A stretch of DNA of 64,000 nucleotides, taken from positions 62,001 through 126,000 of the forward strand of contig NZ_JAGEVL010000003.1 of the NCBI RefSeq assembly GCF_017583065.1, written 5' to 3'. The number at the start of each line of letters is the position of its first letter. Positions within the stretch are counted from its first letter, which is position 1. Under the pieces are notes generated by a model that had not been told where the DNA came from, searched no databases, and saw nothing but the letters and a program-made list of their open reading frames with translations. Below are positions 54,690 through 63,006 of this stretch, in pieces. Source of the DNA: Staphylococcus shinii (GTDB taxonomy: Bacteria; Bacillota; Bacilli; Staphylococcales; Staphylococcaceae). A program made the translations under genes and the position numbers.

Positions 54690-55556
54690 ATGGATAGTAT
54701 GGATTGGGAAATTTTAAGAGAATTATTTAAATGCAAAAATATCACACAAACAAGCAAAACATTGAGAACATCACAACCGGCAGTAACATATAGAATTAAT
54801 AAGCTTGAACAAGAATTTAATGTGAAGATTATCTACAGAAATAAAAAAGGTGTCGTGTTCACTTCGCAAGGAGAAATGATTGTAAATTATGCAATTTCCA
54901 TGTTAAAAGATAATCAAAAGCTTAAAGAAGAACTTATAAGTCAAGAAAATACTGTGCAAGGGATATTAAGATTAAGTGCTTCTAGTATATTTTCAAGATA
55001 TCAACTTCCTAAAATTTTGTCGGAGTTTAGCCAAAAATACCCAGCAGTAGAATTTGATGTTAATACTGGTTGGAGCGAAGAAGTTTTCAAATATGTCCAT
55101 AATGACTATTCTCAAGTAGGCATACTAAGAGGAGATTATAGCTTTTCGTCAGAGAAGATTCGTTTAATGAAAGAAAAGATTTACATCGTTTCAAAACATC
55201 CAATTGATATAACTGAGTTACCTCATTTACCCAGAATATATTATAACACCGATACTTCTCTCAATAAGTTAATAGATGATTGGTGGATTGGAAAATTTAT
55301 AGAGCCATCTTCCATTACAATAAATGTCGACAATATGGAGACATGTAAAGAATTTGTCCAACATGGTTTAGGTTTTTCTATTTTGCCTGGCATTTTATTA
55401 CGAGATGATGATAATTTGTCTAAAATCCCATGCTTAGATCAACAAGGTGATTATATTATTAGAAATACAGACATGATTTTAAAAGAACAATATCTAAATA
55501 ATACCGTAGTCAGAGCGTTTTATAATTTCATGAAGGATGTTAATTTAGAATTTTAA
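54690..55556 (+). CDS. LysR-family regulator of the prpF-tctCBA operon
   Basis: This 288-residue LysR regulator has an N-terminal helix-turn-helix (ITQTSKTLRTSQPAVTYRIN, about residues 18-37) and an effector domain from about residue 90 (TVQGILRLSASSIFSRYQLP). Divergent orientation to the transporter operon and a shared 145-bp control region with a perfect palindrome support local control. The effector is presumably the transported acid or its product. ATG 54690 follows TTAGGGGGATTATAT. Confidence 0.9.
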   Translation: MDSMDWEILRELFKCKNITQTSKTLRTSQPAVTYRINKLEQEFNVKIIYRNKKGVVFTSQGEMIVNYAISMLKDNQKLKEELISQENTVQGILRLSASSIFSRYQLPKILSEFSQKYPAVEFDVNTGWSEEVFKYVHNDYSQVGILRGDYSFSSEKIRLMKEKIYIVSKHPIDITELPHLPRIYYNTDTSLNKLIDDWWIGKFIEPSSITINVDNMETCKEFVQHGLGFSILPGILLRDDDNLSKIPCLDQQGDYIIRNTDMILKEQYLNNTVVRAFYNFMKDVNLEF

Positions 55557-55768
55557 AATAATATATGATACCAATGCATTTCACCTAAATATTATACTTT
55601 AATCCAATTATATATCGTCACTCACTACTACCTAATTTACTCAAAGATACAGTATTCTTACACATAAAAATATAAAGTTACACCTACAACTAAAATGTAG
55701 TACAATATATTTAATATTTTATATTTTAGTGTTCAATAAAATGTGAATTAAAATTAAGGGAGAATGAG

Positions 55769-56329
55769 ATGAACGATAATAAAAAGAATGGATGTATCGG
55801 TTGTTTAGGCTGTTTAGTGGTAATTTTATTCATCATATTGTTGGTTGGTGGATGTAGTGCTTTCTTCTATACAGAAAATAATAGCGATAGTACCAAAAAA
55901 GAAACTCAAAATAATTCTGATGCTAAAAAGAAAAATAAAGAGAATAAAAATTCCGACACTAATAATAGCAAAAATGAAGAGATTAATACTCAAGAAAATG
56001 GCTCTCAAGAATCAAATGATAATAATTACGAAGAGTCAAGTAATGTTTCTGATAATAGCGAAAATAGTAATGATAATGGCAATACTTATAATAATAATCA
56101 AAGCCAATCATCTAACAACTATAATAACAGTACCAATCAACAAAACAACTCAAGCACAGATATCGATACACCTGATACTAATGCACCAGACATTGATGCA
56201 CCTGAAAAGAATGATTTACCAAAAACGCCAGATGTCGATGTGCCTAAGCCAGGTGAAATAACAAAAGATATGCCAGGTTATGATTCATCCAAAGATAGAG
56301 ATAACGATGGTATAATAAACGAAAAATAA
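55769..56329 (+). CDS. Surface protein with low-complexity Asn/Ser region and DxDxDG-type end
   Basis: The 186-residue protein starts with a Cys-containing cytosolic tip (NGCIGCLGC), one hydrophobic segment and VGGC, a possible lipobox. It continues as a long Asn/Ser/Asp/Lys low-complexity region (residues 35-130), a short repeat of DTPDTNAPDIDAPEKND type, and ends YDSSKDRDNDGIINEK. The end resembles calcium-binding excalibur/thrombospondin-3 loops. The site is AAGGGAGAATGAG. It is probably a lipid- or membrane-anchored wall-exposed protein. Function unknown. Confidence 0.7.
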   Translation: MNDNKKNGCIGCLGCLVVILFIILLVGGCSAFFYTENNSDSTKKETQNNSDAKKKNKENKNSDTNNSKNEEINTQENGSQESNDNNYEESSNVSDNSENSNDNGNTYNNNQSQSSNNYNNSTNQQNNSSTDIDTPDTNAPDIDAPEKNDLPKTPDVDVPKPGEITKDMPGYDSSKDRDNDGIINEK

Positions 56330-56332
56330 GCA

Positions 56333-56384
56333 AAAACGACACTTCACAATTGCTGATATCAACAAATGGTGGAGTGTCGTTTTA
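56333..56384. terminator. Bidirectional terminator, surface protein / amidase
   Basis: AAACGACACT (about 56334-56343) pairs with AGTGTCGTTT (56373-56382), flanked by A- and T-runs. Confidence 0.8.
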
Positions 56385-56405
56385 TTTACTAATGTGCTTC
56401 ATCAA

Positions 56406-57713
56406 TTATTTAATTTTTAGTATTTGTCCTACTTTAATACTATTGGAATCCAACTTATTGTCGGACTTAATTTTGTCGACTGTTGTCTTTTGATTTTTAG
56501 CTATACTATATAAAGTATCTCCTTTCTTCACAGTATATGTCTTCACTAAATATAGTGTTTGTCCCTTACTAATATTATCATTTTTTAAGTTATTCCATTT
56601 TTTGATATTTTCAACGCTTACATTACTTCTTTTAGAAATATTATACAGCGTATCGCCAGCGACTACTTTATGTGTATCTCCGGTTATCGTACCACTATTA
56701 CTTGGCGCTTTTAATTTTAATGTTTGCCCTACTGATAATGTGTTATTGCTTAAATTATTCCATTTCTTAATGTCATCAATAGCTACGCCGCTTCGTCTTG
56801 AAATACTATATAAAGTATCGCCTTTAGCCACTTTGTAAGTTGATCCAGTTATTGCGTCATCATTACCGCCACCGTTTAGTGCTTTATAATGTTTTTGAAC
56901 TAAACTATAAAATTGATCCATGTTATATCCCCATTGGTTAAAATAACCAACTGGGTCTGTGTGGTCCGTGCCACCCCAATATTGACTAATAGCGTTGTGA
57001 CTAATAATTGTACCTGTACCTTGATTATTATCTGCCAATGATGGTGCCAGTCCATTTTGTTTCAGCATTTTAGCGGCTAAGTAAGCTTGGTTATTTACAG
57101 ATTTAGCAAAACCATCAAATGTATTTGATCTCGTCAACTCTATTTGATAGAAATATGGATTTGCATTCGCGCCTGCACCCCAGGCTAAATAATTACTTGG
57201 TGCTGTTTGGATAATTTTATCACTACTTGCATAAGCATGTACAAAAGCACTCTGATAATTGTTATACATATAATTTACTTCGCCTTCAATCGTACTATTT
57301 GGGTTAGCAGTTTCGTGTATAACAACGCCTATAAACTTTCCTGATTTATAATTATATTTGGGTAAATTATTAATACGTGAATCTTGAACGATTTGCGCCG
57401 GTTTAATATTATTATTTGCAATATATGTATTTACGTCTTGGTAAGATCTATTTGCAAAAGTACGCATTTCTACTGAATTAGAATTATGTTCTGCAACCTT
57501 ATTATGTAATCGTAAATCTTCAGGTGTTAGTTGGTCTTTTAAAGCTTGAGGGCTCATCTTTTGTGCTTTATCAAAATCGATTGGTTTACTTGTATTCTCT
57601 GCCTTATCTTTTTCCGTCGTTTGCTTTGTAGTATCTTCTTGGGCATATGCCACGGTACTACTTAGTATCAAGCTCGTTGCTACTATTAATGATAAACTCA
57701 ACCTATACTTCAT
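56406..57713 (-). CDS. Secreted N-acetylmuramoyl-L-alanine amidase with three LysM repeats
   Basis: The 435-residue autolysin has a signal peptide (cut near AYA, residue 24). An Atl-type amidase_2 domain (about residues 100-270) shows zinc motif GVVIHETANPNSTIEGE and ISHNAISQYWGGTDHTDP. Three LysM domains (about 290-335, 350-390 and 392-435) have the typical YKVAKGDTLYSISRRSGV pattern. It cleaves the amide between MurNAc and the stem peptide and should bind the wall through LysM. The arrangement (amidase first, LysM last) differs from Sle1, which has LysM first and a CHAP domain. The start follows AAAAAGGAGTTTTTAA. Confidence 0.93.
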   Translation of the reverse strand: MKYRLSLSLIVATSLILSSTVAYAQEDTTKQTTEKDKAENTSKPIDFDKAQKMSPQALKDQLTPEDLRLHNKVAEHNSNSVEMRTFANRSYQDVNTYIANNNIKPAQIVQDSRINNLPKYNYKSGKFIGVVIHETANPNSTIEGEVNYMYNNYQSAFVHAYASSDKIIQTAPSNYLAWGAGANANPYFYQIELTRSNTFDGFAKSVNNQAYLAAKMLKQNGLAPSLADNNQGTGTIISHNAISQYWGGTDHTDPVGYFNQWGYNMDQFYSLVQKHYKALNGGGNDDAITGSTYKVAKGDTLYSISRRSGVAIDDIKKWNNLSNNTLSVGQTLKLKAPSNSGTITGDTHKVVAGDTLYNISKRSNVSVENIKKWNNLKNDNISKGQTLYLVKTYTVKKGDTLYSIAKNQKTTVDKIKSDNKLDSNSIKVGQILKIK

Positions 57714-58020
57714 TTAAAAACTCCTTTTTTATAGAACACTATTTTATCGCAATGCCTATATTAATTAATTCATCTTATTCTTACAGTTTATAATATTATT
57801 CAAATGTTTACAAAAAACTTTATTATTTCGTACTATTTTTTGAACATTCTATATATTAAGTGTTTTAAATATAATAAAAAAATGAGTAAGATAATGAAAC
57901 CACAAATATTTCCATTATCTTACTCTTATTAATCTTACATTTGTTTATCAATAAGTTTATTGTCCATAAACCCTCCATTGATAGGAGTTGAAAGTTACAA
58001 TTTAGCGTCACATTGAACAA
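57714..58020. other. Intergenic region between amidase and a small membrane gene
   Basis: It holds the amidase promoter region and a terminator for the upstream minus-strand gene (57878-57925). Nothing else is recognised. Confidence 0.5.
57878..57925 (-). terminator. Terminator of the 62-aa membrane gene
   Basis: GAGTAAGATAATG (57884-57896) pairs perfectly with CATTATCTTACTC (57913-57925). TTTTTTTATT follows on the minus strand. Confidence 0.8.
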
Positions 58021-58209
58021 TTATAAATCGATAATTACACTTGATAATATCGCAATTAATGCAACTATAAGTACAAACACAAGTAAGGTATCAATTTTTC
58101 TTTGATTACGTTCTTTATACGGTTTTCTAAATTCTTTTAATGCCACAAAACCTGCAATTAACACTAATAATAGACACACTAAATGTAAAACCAATGCTAA
58201 TACGGCCAT
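58021..58209 (-). CDS. Small membrane protein (62 aa), unknown
   Basis: Two hydrophobic helices flank a basic loop FRKPYKERNQRK. ATG 58209 sits 6 bp behind GAGGTG, giving a product that starts MAVLALVLH. Longer readings have no site. Monocistronic, with its own terminator. No family recognised. Confidence 0.65.
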   Translation of the reverse strand: MAVLALVLHLVCLLLVLIAGFVALKEFRKPYKERNQRKIDTLLVFVLIVALIAILSSVIIDL

Positions 58210-58420
58210 CTTCATCACCTCACACACTTTTATTAAATTATGATTGTGCTTATTTGTTTAAAACCGCTTCATGAACAATTAATTAGAAATCGTTACTCAA
58301 TAAACTGATAATTAGAGGAATGGTGATTTGCGTAGTCTTTATAATACGCTACCCTTTTTATTGTCTCAAAAAACGCACAGTAAATTTCATTACTTTCTAG
58401 ATACATTGAGTTTTTAGACA

Positions 58421-58460
58421 TAAAAAAACAAACCAAACGCTAAAATTAGCAAATGGTTTG
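58421..58460 (-). terminator. Terminator of the 80-aa Cys gene
   Basis: CAAACCA/TGGTTTG outside and GCTAA/TTAGC inside form a two-step hairpin (58429-58460). Seven T follow on the minus strand. Confidence 0.8.
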
Positions 58461-58513
58461 TCTCTCATTTATTATCCATATTTATCTGTGAAAATTCATA
58501 TATTGTAAAACCG

Positions 58514-58756
58514 TCAGTTATTTTCAAAGAAATCTTTTGAATATGTTCTTAATCTACCGCAATTTTCACACAAAACATTTATTAACGTAATGGGTTCATT
58601 ACCGTAAGTAGCAGATAATAATGGTAAATAGTATTGGCCATCCAATACTCTCATGTTAGGATTATCGCAATTGCAAATACCTTTATTTGTAGCCTTTGAC
58701 TCAATAATGCTTATGATCCGTTCTTTTTGTATATCAGTGAATTTTTGCATTGTCAT
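58514..58756 (-). CDS. Small cysteine-containing protein (80 aa), possible zinc binder
   Basis: The product has C-x-C (GICNCDN, residues 27-31) and C-x2-C (VLCENCGR, about 62-67), the spacing of a small zinc ribbon. An N-terminal helix (DIQKERIISIIESKA) precedes them. No signal or membrane segment. ATG 58756 follows GGGAGGTAAAGTTT. Function unknown; a nucleic-acid or protein contact is possible from the zinc ribbon idea only. Confidence 0.65.
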   Translation of the reverse strand: MTMQKFTDIQKERIISIIESKATNKGICNCDNPNMRVLDGQYYLPLLSATYGNEPITLINVLCENCGRLRTYSKDFFENN

Positions 58757-58825
58757 AAACTTTACCTCCCAACATATTATATTGTATCCATTATAATATG
58801 TTGACTACGTTAAATAAAGCTTAAT

Positions 58826-58945
58826 TTAAAAAAGGCCCTCAATTAAGAGGACCACAGGATTAAAGGAGTTGCGTTCTCCTACACGTCATAGGACGCATAA
58901 GAGATTGACCCATTAATCACACACGTCCTAAGACGTGCAAAATTA
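58826..58945. ncRNA. Structured intergenic region, candidate RNA
   Basis: Three nested or successive hairpins can form: GGCCCTC with GAGGACC (58833-58852), AGGAG/CTCCT with a 7-nt loop (58864-58880) and a 13-bp stem ACGTCATAGGACG with CGTCCTAAGACGT (one mismatch) around a 30-nt loop. G+C is clearly above the surroundings and there is no ORF. Strand and identity are unknown. Confidence 0.35.
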
Positions 58946-59226
58946 TTATAAATTAATTACTTGTATAAGTAAAATATAAATTATCCAGAAAACGTAATAT
59001 TTATTAAAGGAAATTTAAACGCTGGTATTAATGGTTTTCTTTAGTAAGCAAGACACAAGGAAAGACGTCAAACTACATAAATACCTAAACCGTAATCCAA
59101 AAATAAACCGCCCCGAAAGGCGGTTTATCACGGATGAAGCACTGGAGGTACTTCATATATATAGCGTAACATATAAAAATTAGTATTGCCACGCCTATAT
59201 TGTTCGATCTATTTTATATTCAAGTA
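58946..59226. other. Non-coding remainder downstream of the GNAT gene
   Basis: It contains the terminator at 59095-59128 and a second hairpin GATGAAG/CTTCAT (59132-59157). Several 12- to 30-codon frames cross it, but none has a ribosome site. Confidence 0.4.
59095..59128 (-). terminator. Terminator downstream of the GNAT gene at 59227
   Basis: ATAAACCGCC pairs with GGCGGTTTAT around CCGAAA. TTTTTGG follows on the minus strand. Confidence 0.7.
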
Positions 59227-59637
59227 TTATGTATTATTTAATATCATGAAACCATTACAATTATAGTTTTCTAGCTTATTCATATTTAAAGATCGATAAA
59301 AATTGTTTGTCTTTTCACTATTATCTGTTATTAAAATAATTTGCCTTACATGCTTATACCTGTGTAATGTCATAGTTATTAATTTTCTTCCAATACCTTG
59401 TCTTTGATATTTCGGTTTGATTAAAATATCTTGGACAAATACAACTGAGCAGTCGTCACTAAGTGTTCTAATTAAACCAATTAATTCTGAATCCTCCCAC
59501 ACAGTGACAACATAATCCATATTCTTTATCAGTGCTTGGAAATCATAATCGGTACTCAAATAATTCCACCAACCTACACTCGCATATAACTTCTTCAAAT
59601 TTTCTGTATCAGGTATTGTATGTTCCGAATAGCTCAT
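59227..59637 (-). CDS. GNAT-family N-acetyltransferase
   Basis: The 136-residue GNAT protein has the acetyl-CoA loop YQRQGIGRKLITM around residue 82 and strand 4 VVFVQDILIKPK before it. SEKTNNFYRSLNMNKLENYN follows near the end. The start segment (LKKLYASVGWWNYLSTDYDF) resembles the first substrate-binding helix seen in small GNATs of this group, and also the gene at 44086. Substrate unknown. Confidence 0.85.
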   Translation of the reverse strand: MSYSEHTIPDTENLKKLYASVGWWNYLSTDYDFQALIKNMDYVVTVWEDSELIGLIRTLSDDCSVVFVQDILIKPKYQRQGIGRKLITMTLHRYKHVRQIILITDNSEKTNNFYRSLNMNKLENYNCNGFMILNNT

Positions 59638-59691
59638 TGAAAGAACTCATTTATAAATATAGTAAATATATAGAGTAAGCATTTTTAAAAT

Positions 59692-60222
59692 TTATAGATA
59701 CTCTATTAACCAATTACTAATTAAAACCACAAAGATAATATCCGCTAACATCAACAAATTATTCATTGGTATTGTAAAATTTAAAACTTCTAAGCAAATG
59801 TAAAAGATACCTATTGCCACAAATAGCTGGAGTATTAAACTCAATACTTTATTTATTTTAACCTTCATTAAAAATATAGCCATGATTATACCAAAAAGTA
59901 AAACTACGTAGAACGACATACCTGCCAATCCAATCAACTCATCGGATTTAGAACTATAATCAAAAAACGGAAGTTTGCTTAATACCCTATTAACAAATAA
60001 AAGACCTCCAGTAAAGACAATAATTCCAATAAAATGTATCCCTAAACCTTTGATAAATACAATTATCCTAGACTCTCCTTTTTTCAAAACAAACGACAAA
60101 ACTATATCAATTAATGCTGCAAAAATTACAATTAAAGCAAAGTTCAATAAATAGTGTGACCCATATTCACCTGTAAAAAGATTTATAAAAAATATTAAAG
60201 CATCATATAATCCATTTAACAT
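59692..60222 (-). CDS. Uncharacterised membrane protein (176 aa)
   Basis: It has about five hydrophobic helices (residues 5-20, 25-46, 55-78, 95-118, 122-150 and a last one to 174) and a short FFDYSSKSDELIG loop. No conserved catalytic motif is visible. It is 54 bp upstream of the GNAT gene on the same strand and may share its transcript. I do not recognise the family. ATG follows AAGGAGCCGCTT. Confidence 0.65.
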   Translation of the reverse strand: MLNGLYDALIFFINLFTGEYGSHYLLNFALIVIFAALIDIVLSFVLKKGESRIIVFIKGLGIHFIGIIVFTGGLLFVNRVLSKLPFFDYSSKSDELIGLAGMSFYVVLLFGIIMAIFLMKVKINKVLSLILQLFVAIGIFYICLEVLNFTIPMNNLLMLADIIFVVLISNWLIEYL

Positions 60223-60545
60223 AAGCGGCTCCTTCTAATTAACTTGTTATATAACCATTCAACTCAAATATCTTACTTTTTCATGACATAAATCTTTGAT
60301 TATATTGAACGATACATAAGTATATTTTATAAGAAGTACCACAAATTTTAAATGATAATTTTCTAATATCACACAATTAAATGTGTTAATATCAATATAA
60401 GAATTCAAAAATACCACATATCAGTATTTTGAAAAAGAGACCATTCAGTACTATATACTTTCAATCTCTATGCCCTATTTCAAAACGGTTCGATAATAAT
60501 ATACTTTTATAATTTAAACAGTACTTACTAAAAGGAATGATTAGT
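60223..60545. other. Divergent intergenic region, 323 bp
   Basis: AT-rich, no ORF. A loose dyad ACACA/TGTGT (60371-60386), extended by flanking ATAT steps, is the only pattern. Confidence 0.35.
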
Positions 60546-60986
60546 ATGCAATATACAAAATACTTACCTGGAAAATGGCACATCATAGCTTCTACATTTA
60601 AAATTTGGACTTCAGGCAAAAAAACAAATCCTTCTATTACTTATTCAATAATACAATCTCATCCTTTGAGAATTCTTGATAAAGTAACATACCAAACGAG
60701 AAATAAATCAAAATCCATTGTCGGTTACGATACACTAGATAACGATCAATTCAATTGGAGAGGTAAAGGCATTTTAAAACCAATTTCGAGCAAATGGAAA
60801 ATTATTTATATAGACAAAGACGTGTTAATTATTAAGTTTTCTTCTACTTTAGTAACACAGCCTGGAATGGATATTCTTTTACGTAATAAGCAAAATGCTA
60901 ATTCATATAAAATACAATTATTAAATCACCCAGAAAAATTTAACTTAAACGCCAAAACTATACAGAAATTTAAATGGTTATTTTAA
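60546..60986 (+). CDS. Uncharacterised basic cytosolic protein (146 aa)
   Basis: The product is Lys-rich with many strand-like stretches (WHIIASTFKIWTSG, ITYSIIQSHPLRILDKVTYQ, WKIIYIDKDVLIIKF), which suggests a beta-barrel or lipocalin-like fold. No signal peptide is present. I chose ATG 60546, about 10 bp behind AAAAGGA. The ATG at 60537 is too close to the site. No family is recognised. Confidence 0.6.
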   Translation: MQYTKYLPGKWHIIASTFKIWTSGKKTNPSITYSIIQSHPLRILDKVTYQTRNKSKSIVGYDTLDNDQFNWRGKGILKPISSKWKIIYIDKDVLIIKFSSTLVTQPGMDILLRNKQNANSYKIQLLNHPEKFNLNAKTIQKFKWLF

Positions 60987-61050
60987 TTTTAGACTAAAAA
61001 CAATTACCTATAGATTAAAATACTAATCTTCATGTTTATTAAAATCAATA

Positions 61051-61088
61051 AAACAAAAATAACCCCGTAGGTATATGCCTACGGGGTT
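61051..61088 (-). terminator. Terminator of rpsR
   Basis: AACCCCGTAGG pairs perfectly with CCTACGGGGTT (61061-61071 with 61078-61088). TATTTTTGTTTT follows on the minus strand. Confidence 0.9.
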
Positions 61089-61105
61089 TTCAGATACAAT
61101 ATCTA

Positions 61106-61348
61106 TTATTGTTCTTCTTTAACATATGGTAATAATGCCATATGACGAGAACGTTTAATAGCTAATGTCAACATACGTTGATATTTAGCTGAAGTACCTG
61201 TTACACGACGTGGTAAAATTTTACCGCGTTCTGAGATAAAACGTTTTAATAATTCTGTGTCTTTATAGTCGATGTGTGTAATACCGTTTGCTGTGAAATA
61301 ACAAACTTTTTTACGACGACGTCCGCCTCTTCTTGGTCCACCTGCCAT
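61106..61348 (-). CDS. rpsR: 30S ribosomal protein S18, standing alone
   Basis: The 80-residue protein is near-identical to staphylococcal S18 as I recall it ([20 protein letters not shown] at the start, [14 protein letters not shown] at the end). S18 pairs with S6 on the small subunit platform. In most Firmicutes the gene is the third of rpsF-ssb-rpsR. Here no ssb or rpsF lies upstream; instead there is a 240-bp spacer with its own promoter, and then the NRPS operon. It may be a second copy or a rearranged locus. The ribosome site GGGAGGCAGTTACC is strong. Confidence 0.96.
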   Translation of the reverse strand: MAGGPRRGGRRRKKVCYFTANGITHIDYKDTELLKRFISERGKILPRRVTGTSAKYQRMLTLAIKRSRHMALLPYVKEEQ

Positions 61349-61589
61349 GGTAACTGCCTCCCTTTAAGTTATTTTTTTAAATACCGTCTAGTTTTAATGT
61401 TTATTAATCATTTTATTATGATTCATGTGTTTTTATTTTCTATTAGTAAAAGATTTATAATGCGTGTGAAACATTGTATTAAATCTTTGCGTGTGTGTGC
61501 ATGTGTAATATTAATCTTATAAAATTATAGACTATTTGTCAACACGTTAAGAATAAATAAACATGCTGAACTCGAAATAATTTGAACAT
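61349..61589. other. Leader and promoter of rpsR
   Basis: No gene here. It has a promoter at 61514-61542 and a leader of about 160 nt with a GTGTGTGTGCATGTG-like stretch. Confidence 0.5.
61514..61542 (-). promoter_or_regulatory. Promoter of the solitary rpsR
   Basis: On the minus strand TTGACA, 17 bp, TAAGAT is a near-consensus sigma-A promoter. Confidence 0.65.
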
Positions 61590-62285
61590 CTAACCATTAA
61601 GTACTAATTTTACTTCTTCACTTAAGTCTTTATAATGATTATTTATAAAGAAATGATCGCCTTCAAAGAATCGATAATCTACTTTACCTTTTGTCAGGTC
61701 TGACCATTTATACAAAGTATGAGCAGAAATGGAATCTTGTTTCCCTACAAATACTGATAAATTGATATCTACTTGTCTTTCCTTGGGTTTATCGCAATAA
61801 TAATCGATTGCTAGAAAGTCGTTTTTCAATGCTGGTTTCACAAGTTGCCATAACTCTTCATGATTTAATACTTCTTCAGATGTGCCGCCCTTATCTCTTA
61901 TAAACTGTTTGAATTCTTCATCATTCATGGCTTCTATATCATTATATTTATCCAAATAGCCAATCGGTTCACTCGCACAAAGGAACATATGCTTTGGTCG
62001 ATAACCTAATTGATCCAATTTATAATAAAGTTCGTATGCTAATATTGTCCCTAAACTGTAACCTAATAGAATAAACTCTTCAGGTTTTTCATTAATAATT
62101 TGCTTAACTAAGTCATCTACCATGTCATCAATACTATCTAGCGCCTCTTCGATTAACCTTTCACCACGTCCTGGTAATTCTAATGGCTTAAATTGAATAT
62201 AACTTGGTAAATTGTTCTTCATTGGATAATATAACGCTTTATTTCCACCTGCAAATGGTATACAAAATAATGTTGTTTTAGCCAT
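61590..62285 (-). CDS. Type II thioesterase of the NRPS operon
   Basis: The 231-residue alpha/beta hydrolase belongs to the external thioesterases that clear mis-primed carrier domains of peptide synthetases (GrsT/SrfAD type). FCIPFAGGNKALYYPM at the start, the nucleophile S77 in LLGYSLGT, and D210/H211 in FFEGDHFFI are visible. The protein is cytosolic. It is 11 bp downstream of the phosphopantetheinyl transferase gene, with the site AAGGGGCGAG. Its substrate is expected to be the adjacent synthetase. Confidence 0.92.
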   Translation of the reverse strand: MAKTTLFCIPFAGGNKALYYPMKNNLPSYIQFKPLELPGRGERLIEEALDSIDDMVDDLVKQIINEKPEEFILLGYSLGTILAYELYYKLDQLGYRPKHMFLCASEPIGYLDKYNDIEAMNDEEFKQFIRDKGGTSEEVLNHEELWQLVKPALKNDFLAIDYYCDKPKERQVDINLSVFVGKQDSISAHTLYKWSDLTKGKVDYRFFEGDHFFINNHYKDLSEEVKLVLNG

Positions 62286-62296
62286 ATACTCGCCCC

Positions 62297-62929
62297 TTAA
62301 AGTATAAATTCTGTATTAAAATTCTTTGTTATATCTAATAACTCTGCTTCTAAATCTTGGTTAGCTACATCTAAAATCACTGACAATGCATAAATCCCAT
62401 ACACAATATCATGAAAAAATGAACACGGCTGCATCATTTCATCTTCAGTTTCAATAAGTTGATAACGACCTTGAACTGGTGTAATAGAAAAAGAATCTAA
62501 TGCTTTATACATGCCCATACCAAGTAATTTTAAATAGCACTCTTTCATCGTCCACACTTCAAAAAAACGATTAAATCGAGAGATAGTACTTTGTGTATCA
62601 GTAATGTATCGATACTCTAATAATGAAAAGTATTTTTTGGCAATATCTAAATCTATATTTTCAATTTTTTCCACATCTACGCCCACATTCGCGTCACTCA
62701 CAACACATATTGAACAACCATCTGTATGAGACACATTGATGTGTTTATCTTTAGGTAATTTTAATACTGGTTTACCATGTGTATTTTCACCAAATTGAAT
62801 ATGCTCAAATTGTATTCCTGTATGCGCTCGTACACAATAATACTTAAACCATTTAGAGTATTGAGGGTGCCTCTTGAGGTTCTGATAATCAAAATCCTGC
62901 GTATTTAATACATATATCGTTATTTTCAC
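62297..62929 (-). CDS. Sfp-type 4'-phosphopantetheinyl transferase
   Basis: The 210-residue enzyme attaches phosphopantetheine to carrier domains. The Sfp signatures are visible: NVSHTDGCSICVVSD around residue 85, VGVDVEKIE (Mg site) around 102 and WTMKECYLKLLGMGM around 145. I chose GTG 62929, 7 bp behind GGAAG. The GTG 6 bp earlier is too close to the site. It sits between the NRPS and the thioesterase and presumably activates that NRPS. In S. aureus the corresponding partner of the aureusimine synthetase is AusB. Confidence 0.92.
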   Translation of the reverse strand: MKITIYVLNTQDFDYQNLKRHPQYSKWFKYYCVRAHTGIQFEHIQFGENTHGKPVLKLPKDKHINVSHTDGCSICVVSDANVGVDVEKIENIDLDIAKKYFSLLEYRYITDTQSTISRFNRFFEVWTMKECYLKLLGMGMYKALDSFSITPVQGRYQLIETEDEMMQPCSFFHDIVYGIYALSVILDVANQDLEAELLDITKNFNTEFIL

Positions 62930-62959
62930 GGTCACACTTCCACATCACTTAATCAATCA

Positions 62960-62998
62960 AAACAAATGAAGTAGCAAGTTGTTATTTTGCTACTTCAT
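62960..62998 (-). terminator. Hairpin between NRPS and PPTase genes
   Basis: ATGAAGTAGCAA pairs perfectly with TTGCTACTTCAT around a 9-nt loop, followed on the minus strand by TTGTTTTG. It may act as a partial terminator that lowers downstream expression. Confidence 0.55.
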
Positions 62999-63006
62999 AG
63001 TTGTAA

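Noticed and set aside
55845..56261. Plus-strand 138-codon ORF in another frame of the Asn/Ser-rich gene
   Set aside because: Ile/Met-rich frame generated by the AAT/GAT-rich repeat; the frame starting at 55769 has the ribosome site and membrane segment.
59130..59200. Fst-like or holin-like toxin peptide near the GNAT terminator
   Set aside because: Short hydrophobic frames exist on the minus strand, but none has a ribosome site, a membrane-toxin pattern plus charged tail, and a fitting stop together.
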